Of a stretch of DNA of 64,000 nt, positions 35,477 to 44,800 are shown one piece after another. Under the pieces are notes generated by a model, which worked only from the letters and a program-made list of their open reading frames with translations, had not been told where the DNA came from and ran no database searches. Source of the stretch: Saprospiraceae bacterium (lineage in GTDB: Bacteria > Bacteroidota > Bacteroidia > Chitinophagales > Saprospiraceae); assembly GCA_016715245.1 (NCBI GenBank), contig JADKAS010000018.1, positions 24,298 to 88,297 of the forward strand, read 5' to 3'. Each line of letters starts with the position of its first letter. Position 1 is the first letter of the stretch. A program made the position numbers and the translations under genes.

Positions 35477-36169
35477 TCAGCCCTTACGCCATTCCGTAAG
35501 TTCGGTGTACCCTGTTAGTTCTCCTTTTTTATTATAACTTTCCGATCGGACGACACCCTTACCTTTGGCCAGGTATTCCACCACCGTGACCGTTCTGGAG
35601 ATGAGCATTTTTATCTTGGCTTCGTAGGTGATTTTTACACAATCAAAAGTGCCCGCTGGCGTAATGACTTTTTCAAACCCTATGACTTTTCGGTTGGTGA
35701 TGTCATTGGTTACCTTAAATAAATTTAATCCGTTTTCGATTTTGGAAGAAACCACAATACTCGCATCCGGTAATTTTTGACCGGCTGTCATTTCATTGGT
35801 GTATTGTATCAAATCACCGCTGATTTCCACTTGTATGTCGGATGTTTCAGGTATGGATTCTCCGAAAAGTCCGCTGAAGGAGGTTGAAAAGGTATTGTCG
35901 CTGCACGTAGCTGTAAATTTGCCTTCTGCAATTTTTTCATCATCTTCATCAGAGGAAGTATATAAGTATGTCATGGATTTTACCCCACCTTCATCTTCTG
36001 TCCAGTCCAGTTCATAAGATATACTTCCTGTCTTTTTTTTCTTTTTGTCAAAATTAGTCATAGTCCAGGAACTTCCGTCTTCAAAAACAAAATATCCTTT
36101 ACATATATCCTGACTCATCAAAAAGGCGGGTAACAAACTCAAAAAGAAAATAGCTGAATATAATTTCAT
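35477..36169 (-). CDS. Secreted protein, DUF3108-like/TapB-like beta-sandwich, unknown function
   Basis: 230 residues from the ATG at 36169, with a signal peptide (MKLYSAIFFLSLLPAFLMSQ). The rest is beta-rich: GYFVFEDGSSWTMTNFDKKKK, VIGFEKVITPAGTFDCVKITYEAK, VVEYLAKGKGVVRSESYN. The 'VxTPAGxFxCxKI' and 'YxAKGxGxVRSE' motifs are shared by many Bacteroidota periplasmic proteins of this fold. The upstream TTG extension lacks a plausible N-terminus. Function unknown. Confidence 0.7.
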   Translation of the reverse strand: MKLYSAIFFLSLLPAFLMSQDICKGYFVFEDGSSWTMTNFDKKKKKTGSISYELDWTEDEGGVKSMTYLYTSSDEDDEKIAEGKFTATCSDNTFSTSFSGLFGESIPETSDIQVEISGDLIQYTNEMTAGQKLPDASIVVSSKIENGLNLFKVTNDITNRKVIGFEKVITPAGTFDCVKITYEAKIKMLISRTVTVVEYLAKGKGVVRSESYNKKGELTGYTELTEWRKG

Positions 36170-36229
36170 TTTAATTAAAATTTGTGGATAGAAAGTAAAC
36201 AATAAACACAACGTATGGTTGCAGACATT

Positions 36230-38857
36230 TTATCTGTAGCCAATGGATTGACGCATGGATTTTGTATCATCCGCATAGTGTTTTTTGACCAGTATCACAT
36301 CATCTGCCGAAATGGACAACACATCTGCTTTTTTGCGTTTGGAAGCTTCAATGGACTTAACCCGGAGGTTTTGATTTTTGATCAGTTCGAATACAATTTT
36401 TCTTACGGTCCGGGCATTGCCAAAATATTTGTCTCTTGAAATATATAATTCTTCTAAAAATGATTGAAGAAGTTCGCCGGCTTTGGGAAGGATCTTATAT
36501 CCTTCATCCGAAAACATTTTTTTGGCGATCATAAAGAGTTGCTCACTGGTATAATCATCAAACCTTAGTGTTTTGTCAAAACGACTGCTTAATCCTGGAT
36601 TGGCCTTGAGGAAAACGTCCATATTGTCCGGATATCCGGCCACAAAAATAAAAAACTCACCTCTCTGGTCTTCCATTCTTTTTAAAAGAGTTTGGATGGC
36701 CTCATTTCCAAAATCACCTTGTAAACCATTAAAATTGGATAAAGCGTAGGCTTCATCAATAAAAAGAACTCCACCAAGGGCTTCTTCTACCTTTTCAGCG
36801 GTTTTAATAGCGGTCTGACCCACAAATCCTGCGACCAAACCTTGTCTGTCGGTTTCCACCATATGACCTCTTTCCAAAATACCAAGGGCTTTGTATATTT
36901 TACTTATAATCCTGGCGACCGTTGTTTTGCCTGTTCCCGGATTTCCGATCAGAATGGTATGTAAGGAAAAAAAGGAAAGAACATTTTTACCGCTTTCTTT
37001 GTAGTAGCGAACGATATCAACCATTTCCATAATCTGCCGTCTCACATTGTCTATTCCGATAAGGCTGTTTAGTTCCGCCAGTGTAATTTGTAAAAGTTTT
37101 TCATCAATAGGAATGGCAGGCAGGATTTTACTTTTTTTGACCATGAGGTTTTCTATGTCCGCAGCCTGAATTTCCGAGAGTTCTTTTTTAGTAAATTTTT
37201 GTTTGTTCGTTTTTCCCATGACCCTTAGTGCCATATTGATCTTGGCTTTGTCTACGAGATCATATATAAAACGTGCATTACCAAATGTACGATCCCGGTC
37301 TCTGTACGCTTCAGTAATAATCGCATTCAATATTTCAAGAGCAGAATCTGAAAATTCAACCTCTTTAAGTTTAGCAGTGTAAATAGCTATCTGGTTTAAT
37401 TCCTGAGGAAGGTAATCTGGAAATTCAAAGATATGTTTGAATCTGGATTTCAGACCTGGGTTGGAATTGATAAAATGATGCATTTCCTTAGGATAACCAG
37501 CCACAATGATAGACATATCGCCTTTGCCGTTAGACATTTCTTTTATGAGCATTTCAACGACTTCCTTGCCAAAATCCTTGTTGTCATCGTTGGCTCTGGC
37601 CAGTGCATATGCTTCATCAATAAAAAGCACACCCCCTCTGGCTTTTTCAAAGGCATCTTTTACTTTCGGAGCGGTCTGACCAATATATTCTCCGACAAGG
37701 TCAACTCTGTCGACTTCTACCACGTGGCCTTTAGACAACATCCCCATCTTTTTGTACAACATGCCTATCATTTTGGCGACAGTAGTTTTACCGGTTCCCG
37801 GATTACCTGTAAAAACTAGATGAATATCAAGGGCATCTTCTTCTTTAAAACCTTTTAATTTTCTGAGTTTGACAAATTCAATATATTTGGCGTGTTCCCT
37901 GATTTTGGTCTTAATCTGATTCAAGCCTATAAGATTATCCAGCTTGGAAAACAACTGGTCAAAACTGACATTAAAAGTACTGTCTGCTACAAGAAAACCG
38001 GACGGACCATGGGGAATATGAACGGCAGATTCACCTTGTATAAATTCATCACCGACTTCAAAATTTACCAGAGCCAGCAATTTGTCCATAAAAACAACTT
38101 CAAGGCTAAAAACACCGTGTTTCCAGGAACCTTTGCTGTTGGCACCCCATCCTGCAGTGATTTTTATATTTTCTTCCCCTTTTTTGATATTTTGCAATCG
38201 TATGACCTGGCCTTTGAGTTCTCTGCTTTCATTATAAAACTTAAAAAACAATTCACAATGCCAGTCATCCGATTTGAGATGATTGTTCAATACCATTTCC
38301 GCATAAATATAGCGGGTCTCCTCGGCAGCAAAATTAGACATATACACTCTTTCTTCTTCCATCACATCATCGTATTGTCCTTCGTACAATCTCAGTGATT
38401 GAAGACGGATATATGGATTTTCATCCAGGGTAACCATATTTTTACCTGGATTTTCCACGTAAAAATATTTGGAAGAAACTTTTTCTCCGTCGATCCACGC
38501 TTCCCAGTAATAAGTACCTTTTTTCCAGAAAGAGCCTTCCTTTTTATTTCCCCATCCTTCTCTAATAAAAACAACGTTGTCAAATTTGCTGATTTTCTTT
38601 TTGAAATTAAGGTTGCAGATTTGTTTTTTCAGGTTTTTTATTTCAAAACACTTCAGTTCAATTTCCGCTTCCCAGCCTTCTCTGTCAAAAAGTTTATTGT
38701 AAAACGAAAGTTCAGCATATATATAAGCTGTCTGACTGCTGTCAAAAACCTGACGGTATTTTTTTTTATTTTCATCAAGGTATTCAGTAGATGAATATAC
38801 TTTAAGTTCTTTAAACTTATAATTTTTAAATCCTGTATTTGAAATATTGTCTTCCAT
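36230..38857 (-). CDS. Twin AAA+ ATPase (CbbX/SpoVK-like) with two N-terminal beta-sandwich repeats
   Basis: 875 residues. Residues about 15-140 and 150-275 are two related repeats: each ends with a Gly/Trp-rich strand pair (REGWGNKKEGSFWKKGTYYWEAW and ITAGWGANSKGSWKHGVFSLEV). Two CbbX-type AAA+ modules follow: Walker A GNPGTGKTTVAKM (about 360) and GNPGTGKTTVARI (about 645), Walker B GGVLFIDEAYAL twice, and sensor/pore segments GYPKEMHHF and GYPDNMDVF. CbbX-like ATPases remodel protein complexes (Rubisco activase, type VII secretion EccA). The partner is unknown; the gene stands alone between a secreted-protein gene and the deo operon. Confidence 0.85.
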   Translation of the reverse strand: MEDNISNTGFKNYKFKELKVYSSTEYLDENKKKYRQVFDSSQTAYIYAELSFYNKLFDREGWEAEIELKCFEIKNLKKQICNLNFKKKISKFDNVVFIREGWGNKKEGSFWKKGTYYWEAWIDGEKVSSKYFYVENPGKNMVTLDENPYIRLQSLRLYEGQYDDVMEEERVYMSNFAAEETRYIYAEMVLNNHLKSDDWHCELFFKFYNESRELKGQVIRLQNIKKGEENIKITAGWGANSKGSWKHGVFSLEVVFMDKLLALVNFEVGDEFIQGESAVHIPHGPSGFLVADSTFNVSFDQLFSKLDNLIGLNQIKTKIREHAKYIEFVKLRKLKGFKEEDALDIHLVFTGNPGTGKTTVAKMIGMLYKKMGMLSKGHVVEVDRVDLVGEYIGQTAPKVKDAFEKARGGVLFIDEAYALARANDDNKDFGKEVVEMLIKEMSNGKGDMSIIVAGYPKEMHHFINSNPGLKSRFKHIFEFPDYLPQELNQIAIYTAKLKEVEFSDSALEILNAIITEAYRDRDRTFGNARFIYDLVDKAKINMALRVMGKTNKQKFTKKELSEIQAADIENLMVKKSKILPAIPIDEKLLQITLAELNSLIGIDNVRRQIMEMVDIVRYYKESGKNVLSFFSLHTILIGNPGTGKTTVARIISKIYKALGILERGHMVETDRQGLVAGFVGQTAIKTAEKVEEALGGVLFIDEAYALSNFNGLQGDFGNEAIQTLLKRMEDQRGEFFIFVAGYPDNMDVFLKANPGLSSRFDKTLRFDDYTSEQLFMIAKKMFSDEGYKILPKAGELLQSFLEELYISRDKYFGNARTVRKIVFELIKNQNLRVKSIEASKRKKADVLSISADDVILVKKHYADDTKSMRQSIGYR

Positions 38858-39033
38858 ACTGCAAAATAATGACTAAGTTAAGTATTTAATCATATTCGAA
38901 GGAATAATTATAACTTTTTTTTAGAATCTTTTTTTGAAAGGATTTCCGGTTTACTTTAATTCGGTGATTTCTTTAAATTAGGCATGGATTTTGTTTTTCA
39001 TAATGTTTCCACTTGATTTAAAATTTATTTAAT

Positions 39034-40328
39034 TTGGTTGAACTCATTTTAAAGAAAAAACACGGTTATGTTTTGTCTGAATCAGAAATTGATTTTATGG
39101 TTCAGGACTTTACTTCCGGACGCATTCCTGATTATCAAATGTCAGCGATGTTGATGGCCATTTGTTTTAAAGGATTAAATGATGAAGAAACCACCTTTCT
39201 TACTCATTCAATGGTTCACTCCGGTGAAGTAGTGGATTTATCCTCCATTCCTGGAATTAAAGTGGACAAACACAGTACAGGTGGGGTAGGTGATAAAACG
39301 ACGCTTATTCTTGGTCCTCTGGTTGCTGCTGCAGGAGTTCCGGTGGCAAAAATGTCAGGTAGGGGACTGGGACATACTGGCGGTACGCTTGATAAATTGG
39401 AATCGATACCCGGGTTTTCAGTTGACCTCAGTACAGATCAATTTTTACATCAGGTTAAAACAGTGGGTCTTGCCGTTTGCGCACAAAGTGCAAACCTGGT
39501 TCCGGCAGATAAAAAATTGTACGCCCTCAGAGATGTAACCGGTACCGTTGACAATATTTCCCTTATTGCCTCAAGTATCATGAGTAAAAAACTGGCCAGT
39601 GGTGCTGATGCAATTGTTATTGATATCAAGGTAGGAGACGGTGCATTTATGAAAACCGTTAAAGACGCCGAACATCTGGCAAATATGATGATCAATATCG
39701 CGGCAAAGATGGGTAAAAAACTGGTGGCTGTCATTACAGGTATGGATCAACCTTTGGGTTATGAAGTGGGTAATGTTCTTGAAGTCAAAGAAGCTGTGAA
39801 AACTCTTCGTGGCGAAGGACCCGATGACCTGACAGAAGTTTGTATTACACTCGCCGCGCATATGCTTGTTCTGGCTGGAAAATATAGTAATCTGGATACT
39901 GCCCGACAGGAATTGATTTTATTGATAAAAAACGGAAAGGCTTTTGAAAAATTTCTTGAATTTGTCAAAGCTCAGGGAGGTGATACTTCTTTTTTTGAAA
40001 AAGAAAATTTTCCGGAATCTCCGGTAAAATTTGATTTTGTGGCAACAAAAGATGGATATATAGCAAGAGTACTTGCACTTGAAATCGGTAATGCTTCGGT
40101 GTGTCTGGGAGCAGGTCGGGAAACCAAGGACAGCAGTATTGACCCTCTTGCCGGAATCACTTTGGTGAAAAAACAAGGTGATAGTGTAAAAAAGGCGATG
40201 TTTTGGCTACTTTATTCACTTCAGATCAAAAACATCTTGAAAAGGCTTTGGAACATATGAAACTGCATATGACTTTTCCGAGGAATAAACCTGAAAAACA
40301 ACCATTAATTTTTAAAACTGTTTTATAA
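39034..40328 (+). CDS. deoA: Pyrimidine-nucleoside/thymidine phosphorylase DeoA, frameshifted near the 3' end
   Basis: Phosphorolysis of thymidine and deoxyuridine to base and deoxyribose 1-phosphate. Shows DYQMSAMLMAICFKGLNDEET, KHSTGGVGDKTTLILGPLVAAAGVPVAKMSGRGLGHTGGTLDKLES (phosphate and nucleoside sites). The TTG at 39034 is the only usable start before the conserved VELILKKKHGY; an in-frame stop lies 15 bases upstream. The 6-A run at 40188-40193 lacks one base: one frame ends AMFWLLYSLQ, while adding an A gives KKGDVLATLFTSDQKHLEKA and a natural end at 40328 (432 codons). First gene of the deo operon. Confidence 0.93.
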
Positions 40329-40351
40329 AATACTTTTTATACATTAGTAAA

Positions 40352-41359
40352 ATGAAAATATCTGTTTCGAAAGATAAAAAAGTTAGCTCCATGGCAAAAA
40401 AAAGTGTTATTGTTCACCGAAACGAAGGAATTCCTTTTAATACGGAATTTTTTGACCACATTCAGATTAATAAAAGTGCTGTGGACAGGCGCGCCTCAAC
40501 ACTGACTAAAAGAAGGTCTGTAAAAAAGGAATTTCAGGCTGCCTGGTTACTAAAAGCCATTACTTGTATGGACCTTACAACGTTGGCAGGGGATGATACA
40601 AGTGGGAATGTACACCGACTTTGTGCAAAAGCCAAAAACCCTGTCCGTAAGGATATTCTTGCCGCTATGGGAATGGAAAATGCAGGTATTACTACAGGAG
40701 CAGTATGTGTATATCACAATTTGATTCCTTTTGCTGCAGAAGCATTGGAAGGCAGCCAAATTCCCATAGCAGCAGTTTCGACCGGTTTTCCTGCAGCACA
40801 GATTACCCTTGAACAAAAATTAAAAGAAATAGAACTTTCCGTGGCAGCCGGAGCAAAAGAGATTGACATCGTCATCAGCAGGGCGCTGGTACTTCAGTCG
40901 GACTGGAAATCACTTTACGAAGAAATTAAAGCCTGCCGTAAGGCCTGCGGAGAAGCCCACATGAAAACAATTCTTGCCACGGGTGAAATTCCCACATATA
41001 CAAAAGTGGCTAAAGCATCCATGGTCGCTATGATGGCAGGTTCGGATTTTATTAAAACCAGCACCGGTAAGGAAAGTGTCAATGCCACCCTGCCGGTCAG
41101 CCTCGTCATGCTGAGAGCCATCCGGACCTATCACCAGTTGACGGGTTATAAAGTCGGCTTTAAACCAGCAGGTGGTATAGCAAAAGCAAAAGATGCCCTT
41201 GCCTGGCTTATATTGATGAAAGAAGAACTTGGCAATGATTGGCTGAATCCGGATTTGTTCCGTTTCGGTGCCAGTAGTTTGCTCGGAGATGTGGAAAGGC
41301 AACTCGAACACTTTGTAACCGGAAGTTATTCTGCCTCTTATCGTCACCCAATGGCTTAA
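40352..41359 (+). CDS. deoC: Deoxyribose-phosphate aldolase DeoC
   Basis: 335 residues, the long class I type with about 60 N-terminal residues before the barrel. Catalytic features: MDLTTLAGDDT at the first strand, STGFPAAQ, KEIDIVISRALVL (Asp-proton relay), and the Schiff-base Lys in DFIKTSTGKESVNATLPV, then GFKPAGGIAKAKDAL. Cleaves deoxyribose 5-phosphate into glyceraldehyde 3-phosphate and acetaldehyde. Lies 23 bases after deoA and 17 bases before the ALDH gene, which could oxidise the acetaldehyde. Confidence 0.95.
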   Translation: MKISVSKDKKVSSMAKKSVIVHRNEGIPFNTEFFDHIQINKSAVDRRASTLTKRRSVKKEFQAAWLLKAITCMDLTTLAGDDTSGNVHRLCAKAKNPVRKDILAAMGMENAGITTGAVCVYHNLIPFAAEALEGSQIPIAAVSTGFPAAQITLEQKLKEIELSVAAGAKEIDIVISRALVLQSDWKSLYEEIKACRKACGEAHMKTILATGEIPTYTKVAKASMVAMMAGSDFIKTSTGKESVNATLPVSLVMLRAIRTYHQLTGYKVGFKPAGGIAKAKDALAWLILMKEELGNDWLNPDLFRFGASSLLGDVERQLEHFVTGSYSASYRHPMA

Positions 41360-41376
41360 TTTTTAACGAATAAAAA

Positions 41377-43757
41377 ATGAACATAAAGGAAATATTCAAT
41401 ACCATGGAATACGGTCCGGCACCTGAAAGTAACAAGGAAAGCCTTCAGTTTCTTGAAAAACATAATCGTAAATTCAATCTGTTTATCAATAATAACTGGG
41501 TTGAACCGGACAGCAAAAAATATTACGACACCACAAATCCTTCAAATCACTCTTTTCTTTCAAAAGTAGCCGATGCCAATGAAAAGGATGTGGATAAAGC
41601 CGTGCAGGCAGCCAAAAAAGCACTTCCTGCCTGGGTCAAAACCGGAGGTCACGAAAGAGCAAAATATTTGTATGCCCTTGCCCGTCAGATTCAGAAACAT
41701 TCCCGGGTGATAGCTGTCCTGGAATCCATGGATAATGGAAAACCTATCCGCGAGACAAGAGATATAGATATTCCGCTTGTAGTTCGTCATTTTTACCATC
41801 ACGCAGGCTGGGCCCAACTCATGGAAAGCGAAATGAAGGATTATCAGGAAATTGGTGTTGTGGGCCAGATCATTCCGTGGAATTTTCCGCTTCTCATGCT
41901 GGCATGGAAGATTGCTCCTGCTTTGGCAATGGGAAATACGGTTGTTTTAAAACCTGCTGAATCCACTTCTCTGACAGCCTTGTTTTTTGCTGAATTGTGC
42001 CAACAGGCCGGACTTCCACCGGGAGTGGTCAATATTGTTACCGGATTTGGTGGTACTGGTGCTGCTTTGGTGCAACATCCTGACGTCCAGAAAATTGCGT
42101 TTACCGGTTCAACTGAGGTTGGAAAACTTATACGCAAATCCACTGCAGGTACGGGAAAAAAAATATCTCTGGAACTGGGTGGAAAATCTCCGTTTATCGT
42201 TTTTGAGGATGCAGACCTTGACAGTGTGGTGGAAGGTGTGGTAGATGCCATCTGGTTTAATCAGGGGCAGGTTTGTTGTGCAGGCAGTCGTCTTCTTGTT
42301 CAGGAAAGTGTGGCAACTGTTTTATACGAAAAATTAAAAAACAGAATTGAATCTTTCAGAGTCGGCGATGCGTTGGACAAATGTATTGACATGGGAGCCA
42401 TTGTATCAACCGAACAACTCAAGGTTATTCAGGATTTGGTACAGGAAGGAAAAGACGAAGGAAATACCATGTGGCAACCCACATGGGAATGCCCGGAAAA
42501 CGGGTGTTATTTTCCTCCAACGATTTTTACGGATGTCTCACCTTCTGCCAAAATTGCCCAGGAAGAAATATTCGGACCGGTTTTGGTAGCGATGACTTTC
42601 CGGAGTCATAGTGAAGCCGTAAAACTGGCAAATAACACGAGATTTGGTCTGGCAAGCAGTATATGGACAGAAAACATCAATCTGGCTCTTGATATAGCTC
42701 CACAGGTGAAGGCCGGAACGGTCTGGATCAATTGTACAAATGTATTTGACGCTGCCTCGGGTTTCGGCGGATACAGAGAATCGGGTTTCGGACGCGAAGG
42801 GGGGAAAGAAGGTCTTTATGAATATGTCAAGCCCAAAACGGACAAAGAACTTTTGGACGGACCTAAAAAAACCAAACCGGAATTGGCAAAATCGAATATT
42901 GATTTACCTTCAGTTGACGTTACGTATAAGCTCTATATCGGAGGCAAACAAGTGAGACCGGATGGAGGCAATAGTCTCATCATTTCAAATGACGCAGGTG
43001 AATATCTTGGTGAAGTTCCCAAAGGCAGCCGGAAAGATATAAGAGATGCTGTGGAGGCAGCCCATTCCAATGCGGCTTGGTCGAATATGACAGGTCACGG
43101 AAGAGCTCAGGTATTGTATTATCTGGCAGAAAATCTTTTGAGAAGAGAAGAGGAATGGATCAGAAAAATCATAAAGGTTACCTTGCAGAAACGCGAAAAT
43201 GCTGAAAAAAGAATGGAAAAAAAGGTATTGAAAGGATTTTTTATTACGCTGCAAAAGCGGATAAATATGACGGACTTGTACACCATACAGTTCAGAAAAA
43301 TGTAACACTGGCTATGCCGGAACCCATCGGGGTTATGGCTATTGTTCCTTCAGATGATTCAGCTTTCCTTGGATTATTGTCTTTACTTCTTCCTGCCTTG
43401 ACCATGGGCAACCGTGTTTTACTTATACCTTCTGAAAAATTTTCAACCCTTGCTTTGGATTTATACCAGATCATGGATACTTCTGATATTCCCGGAGGAA
43501 CGGTGAATATTATTACAGGAAAACACGAAGAACTGGTACCTGAAATGGCAAAACATTTTGATATCGATGGTATGTGGTATTTTGGAACGGAGGATTTGTC
43601 AAAACAAGTAGAACTTTTGTCCGTAGGAAACCTGAAAAGGACCTGGGTAAATTACGGAAAGTACAGAAACTGGCTGGATAACCAACATGGACAAGGGGAT
43701 GATTTTTTAAGACACGCCAGTCAGATTAAAAACATTTGGATCCCCTACGGGGCTTAA
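41377..43757 (+). CDS. Two-domain aldehyde dehydrogenase, ALDH16-like, frameshifted in this sequence
   Basis: About 793 residues. The first ALDH domain (about 25-500) is complete: GQIIPWNFPLLMLAWKIAPA, KPAESTSLTALFFAEL, FTGSTEVGK (about 236), ELGGKSPFIVFEDAD, and catalytic Cys in GQVCCAGSR. The second half (about 520-793) resembles an ALDH NAD-binding domain (YIGGKQVRP, LAMPEPIGVMAIVPSDDSAF, FSTLALDLY) but lacks the catalytic Cys segment. This unequal tandem matches the ALDH16 family layout. The 7-A run at 43217-43223 lacks one base; adding an A joins RENAEKRMEKK to GIERIFYYAAKADKYDG. Located between deoC and deoD, so acetaldehyde is a likely substrate (inference). Confidence 0.88.
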
Positions 43758-43775
43758 TCGTTAAAAAGAAATGAA

Positions 43776-44477
43776 ATGAGTAGTATTCATATAGAAGCAA
43801 AAGTAGGGGAGATAGCGGAAACAGTTTTGTTGCCCGGCGATCCGTTGAGGGCAAAATTTGTAGCTGAAAACCTTCTTGAAAATGCTGTTTGTTACAACAG
43901 GGTGAGAAATATGTTTGGATATACAGGAACCTACCATGGGAAAAGAGTTTCCATTCAGGGTTCCGGTATGGGTATGGGTAGTTCTGCTATTTATGTCAAC
44001 GAGCTGATTAATACCTACCACGTTAAAAATATTATCAGAGTAGGTACTTGCGGTGCCATTCAAAAAGATATTACACTGGGTCAGGTATTGCTGGCGGTAA
44101 GTGCTTCAGGAGACTCCGGTGCCAATGCAGCTTATTTTAATGGGATGCATTACGCAGCAACGGCAGATTTTGATTTGCTTTTAAAAGCATATAATATTGC
44201 AAAGGATTTACAGATTAAAACCATACAGGGTTCTATTTTCAGCACGGATACATTTTATGATGACATTCCCAACCGATGGGACATATGGGAAAAACACGGT
44301 ATCATAGGTGTGGAAATGGAAAGTCAGATATTATACACCCTCGCCAAACGACTGGGTGCCAAAGCCTTGTCTGTTTTAACGGTAAGTGATAATATTGTTA
44401 CCGGTCAGGTATCAGGAGCTAAAGAAAGAGAACAGGCATACATGGATATGATGAAAATTGCACTCGAATTGGCCTGA
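43776..44477 (+). CDS. deoD: Purine-nucleoside phosphorylase DeoD
   Basis: 233 residues of the hexameric NP-I type: LLPGDPLRAKFVAENLLENA, NRVRNMFGYTGTYHGKRVSIQGSGMGMGS (phosphate and ribose sites), IIRVGTCGAIQ, GVEMESQILYTLAKRLGAKALSVLTVSDN (nucleoside site). Cleaves purine (deoxy)nucleosides with phosphate. Last gene of deoA-deoC-ALDH-deoD, a complete route from deoxynucleosides to glyceraldehyde 3-phosphate and acetaldehyde/acetate. Confidence 0.96.
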   Translation: MSSIHIEAKVGEIAETVLLPGDPLRAKFVAENLLENAVCYNRVRNMFGYTGTYHGKRVSIQGSGMGMGSSAIYVNELINTYHVKNIIRVGTCGAIQKDITLGQVLLAVSASGDSGANAAYFNGMHYAATADFDLLLKAYNIAKDLQIKTIQGSIFSTDTFYDDIPNRWDIWEKHGIIGVEMESQILYTLAKRLGAKALSVLTVSDNIVTGQVSGAKEREQAYMDMMKIALELA

Positions 44478-44730
44478 CATTTTTTTTAGTTATAGTTCAA
44501 AACGATAAATTTTTAGGCTCAAAACCCTTTTTATAAAATACTTTTACCACTTAGGTAACTTTCAAAATATCGTTAAAAAAGCTGGGTGTTTCTTTTGTAC
44601 ATTCCTTAGTTTGTCAAATGAAAGGACTTTTTTTGTTCAGCTAAGTAGGAATATAGCAAGAATGATATCACAAAAGGATATTAGTTTTTCAGAAGTAATA
44701 ACCTGGAAAAAAATAATTTTATCCTTCAAA

Positions 44731-44770
44731 AAAAAATCCCCCCGACATAAAATGCCGGAGGGATTTTTTT
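44731..44770. terminator. Bidirectional terminator between deoD and the T9SS cargo gene
   Basis: AAAAAATCCC... pairs with ...GGGATTTTTT with one internal mismatch (stem continues CCG/CGG), flanked by A and T runs. The rest of 44478-44800 holds nothing convincing. Confidence 0.8.
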
Positions 44771-44800
44771 CTGTTTCCGTAAGGAAAAAAGGTATAACAA

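Noticed and set aside
36230..38857. Type VII secretion EccA assignment
   Set aside because: CbbX-like AAA+ modules match, but there are no ESX genes and the N-terminal part is different; left as unassigned ATPase.
43314..43757. Separate small protein
   Set aside because: It continues the second ALDH domain in a shifted frame.
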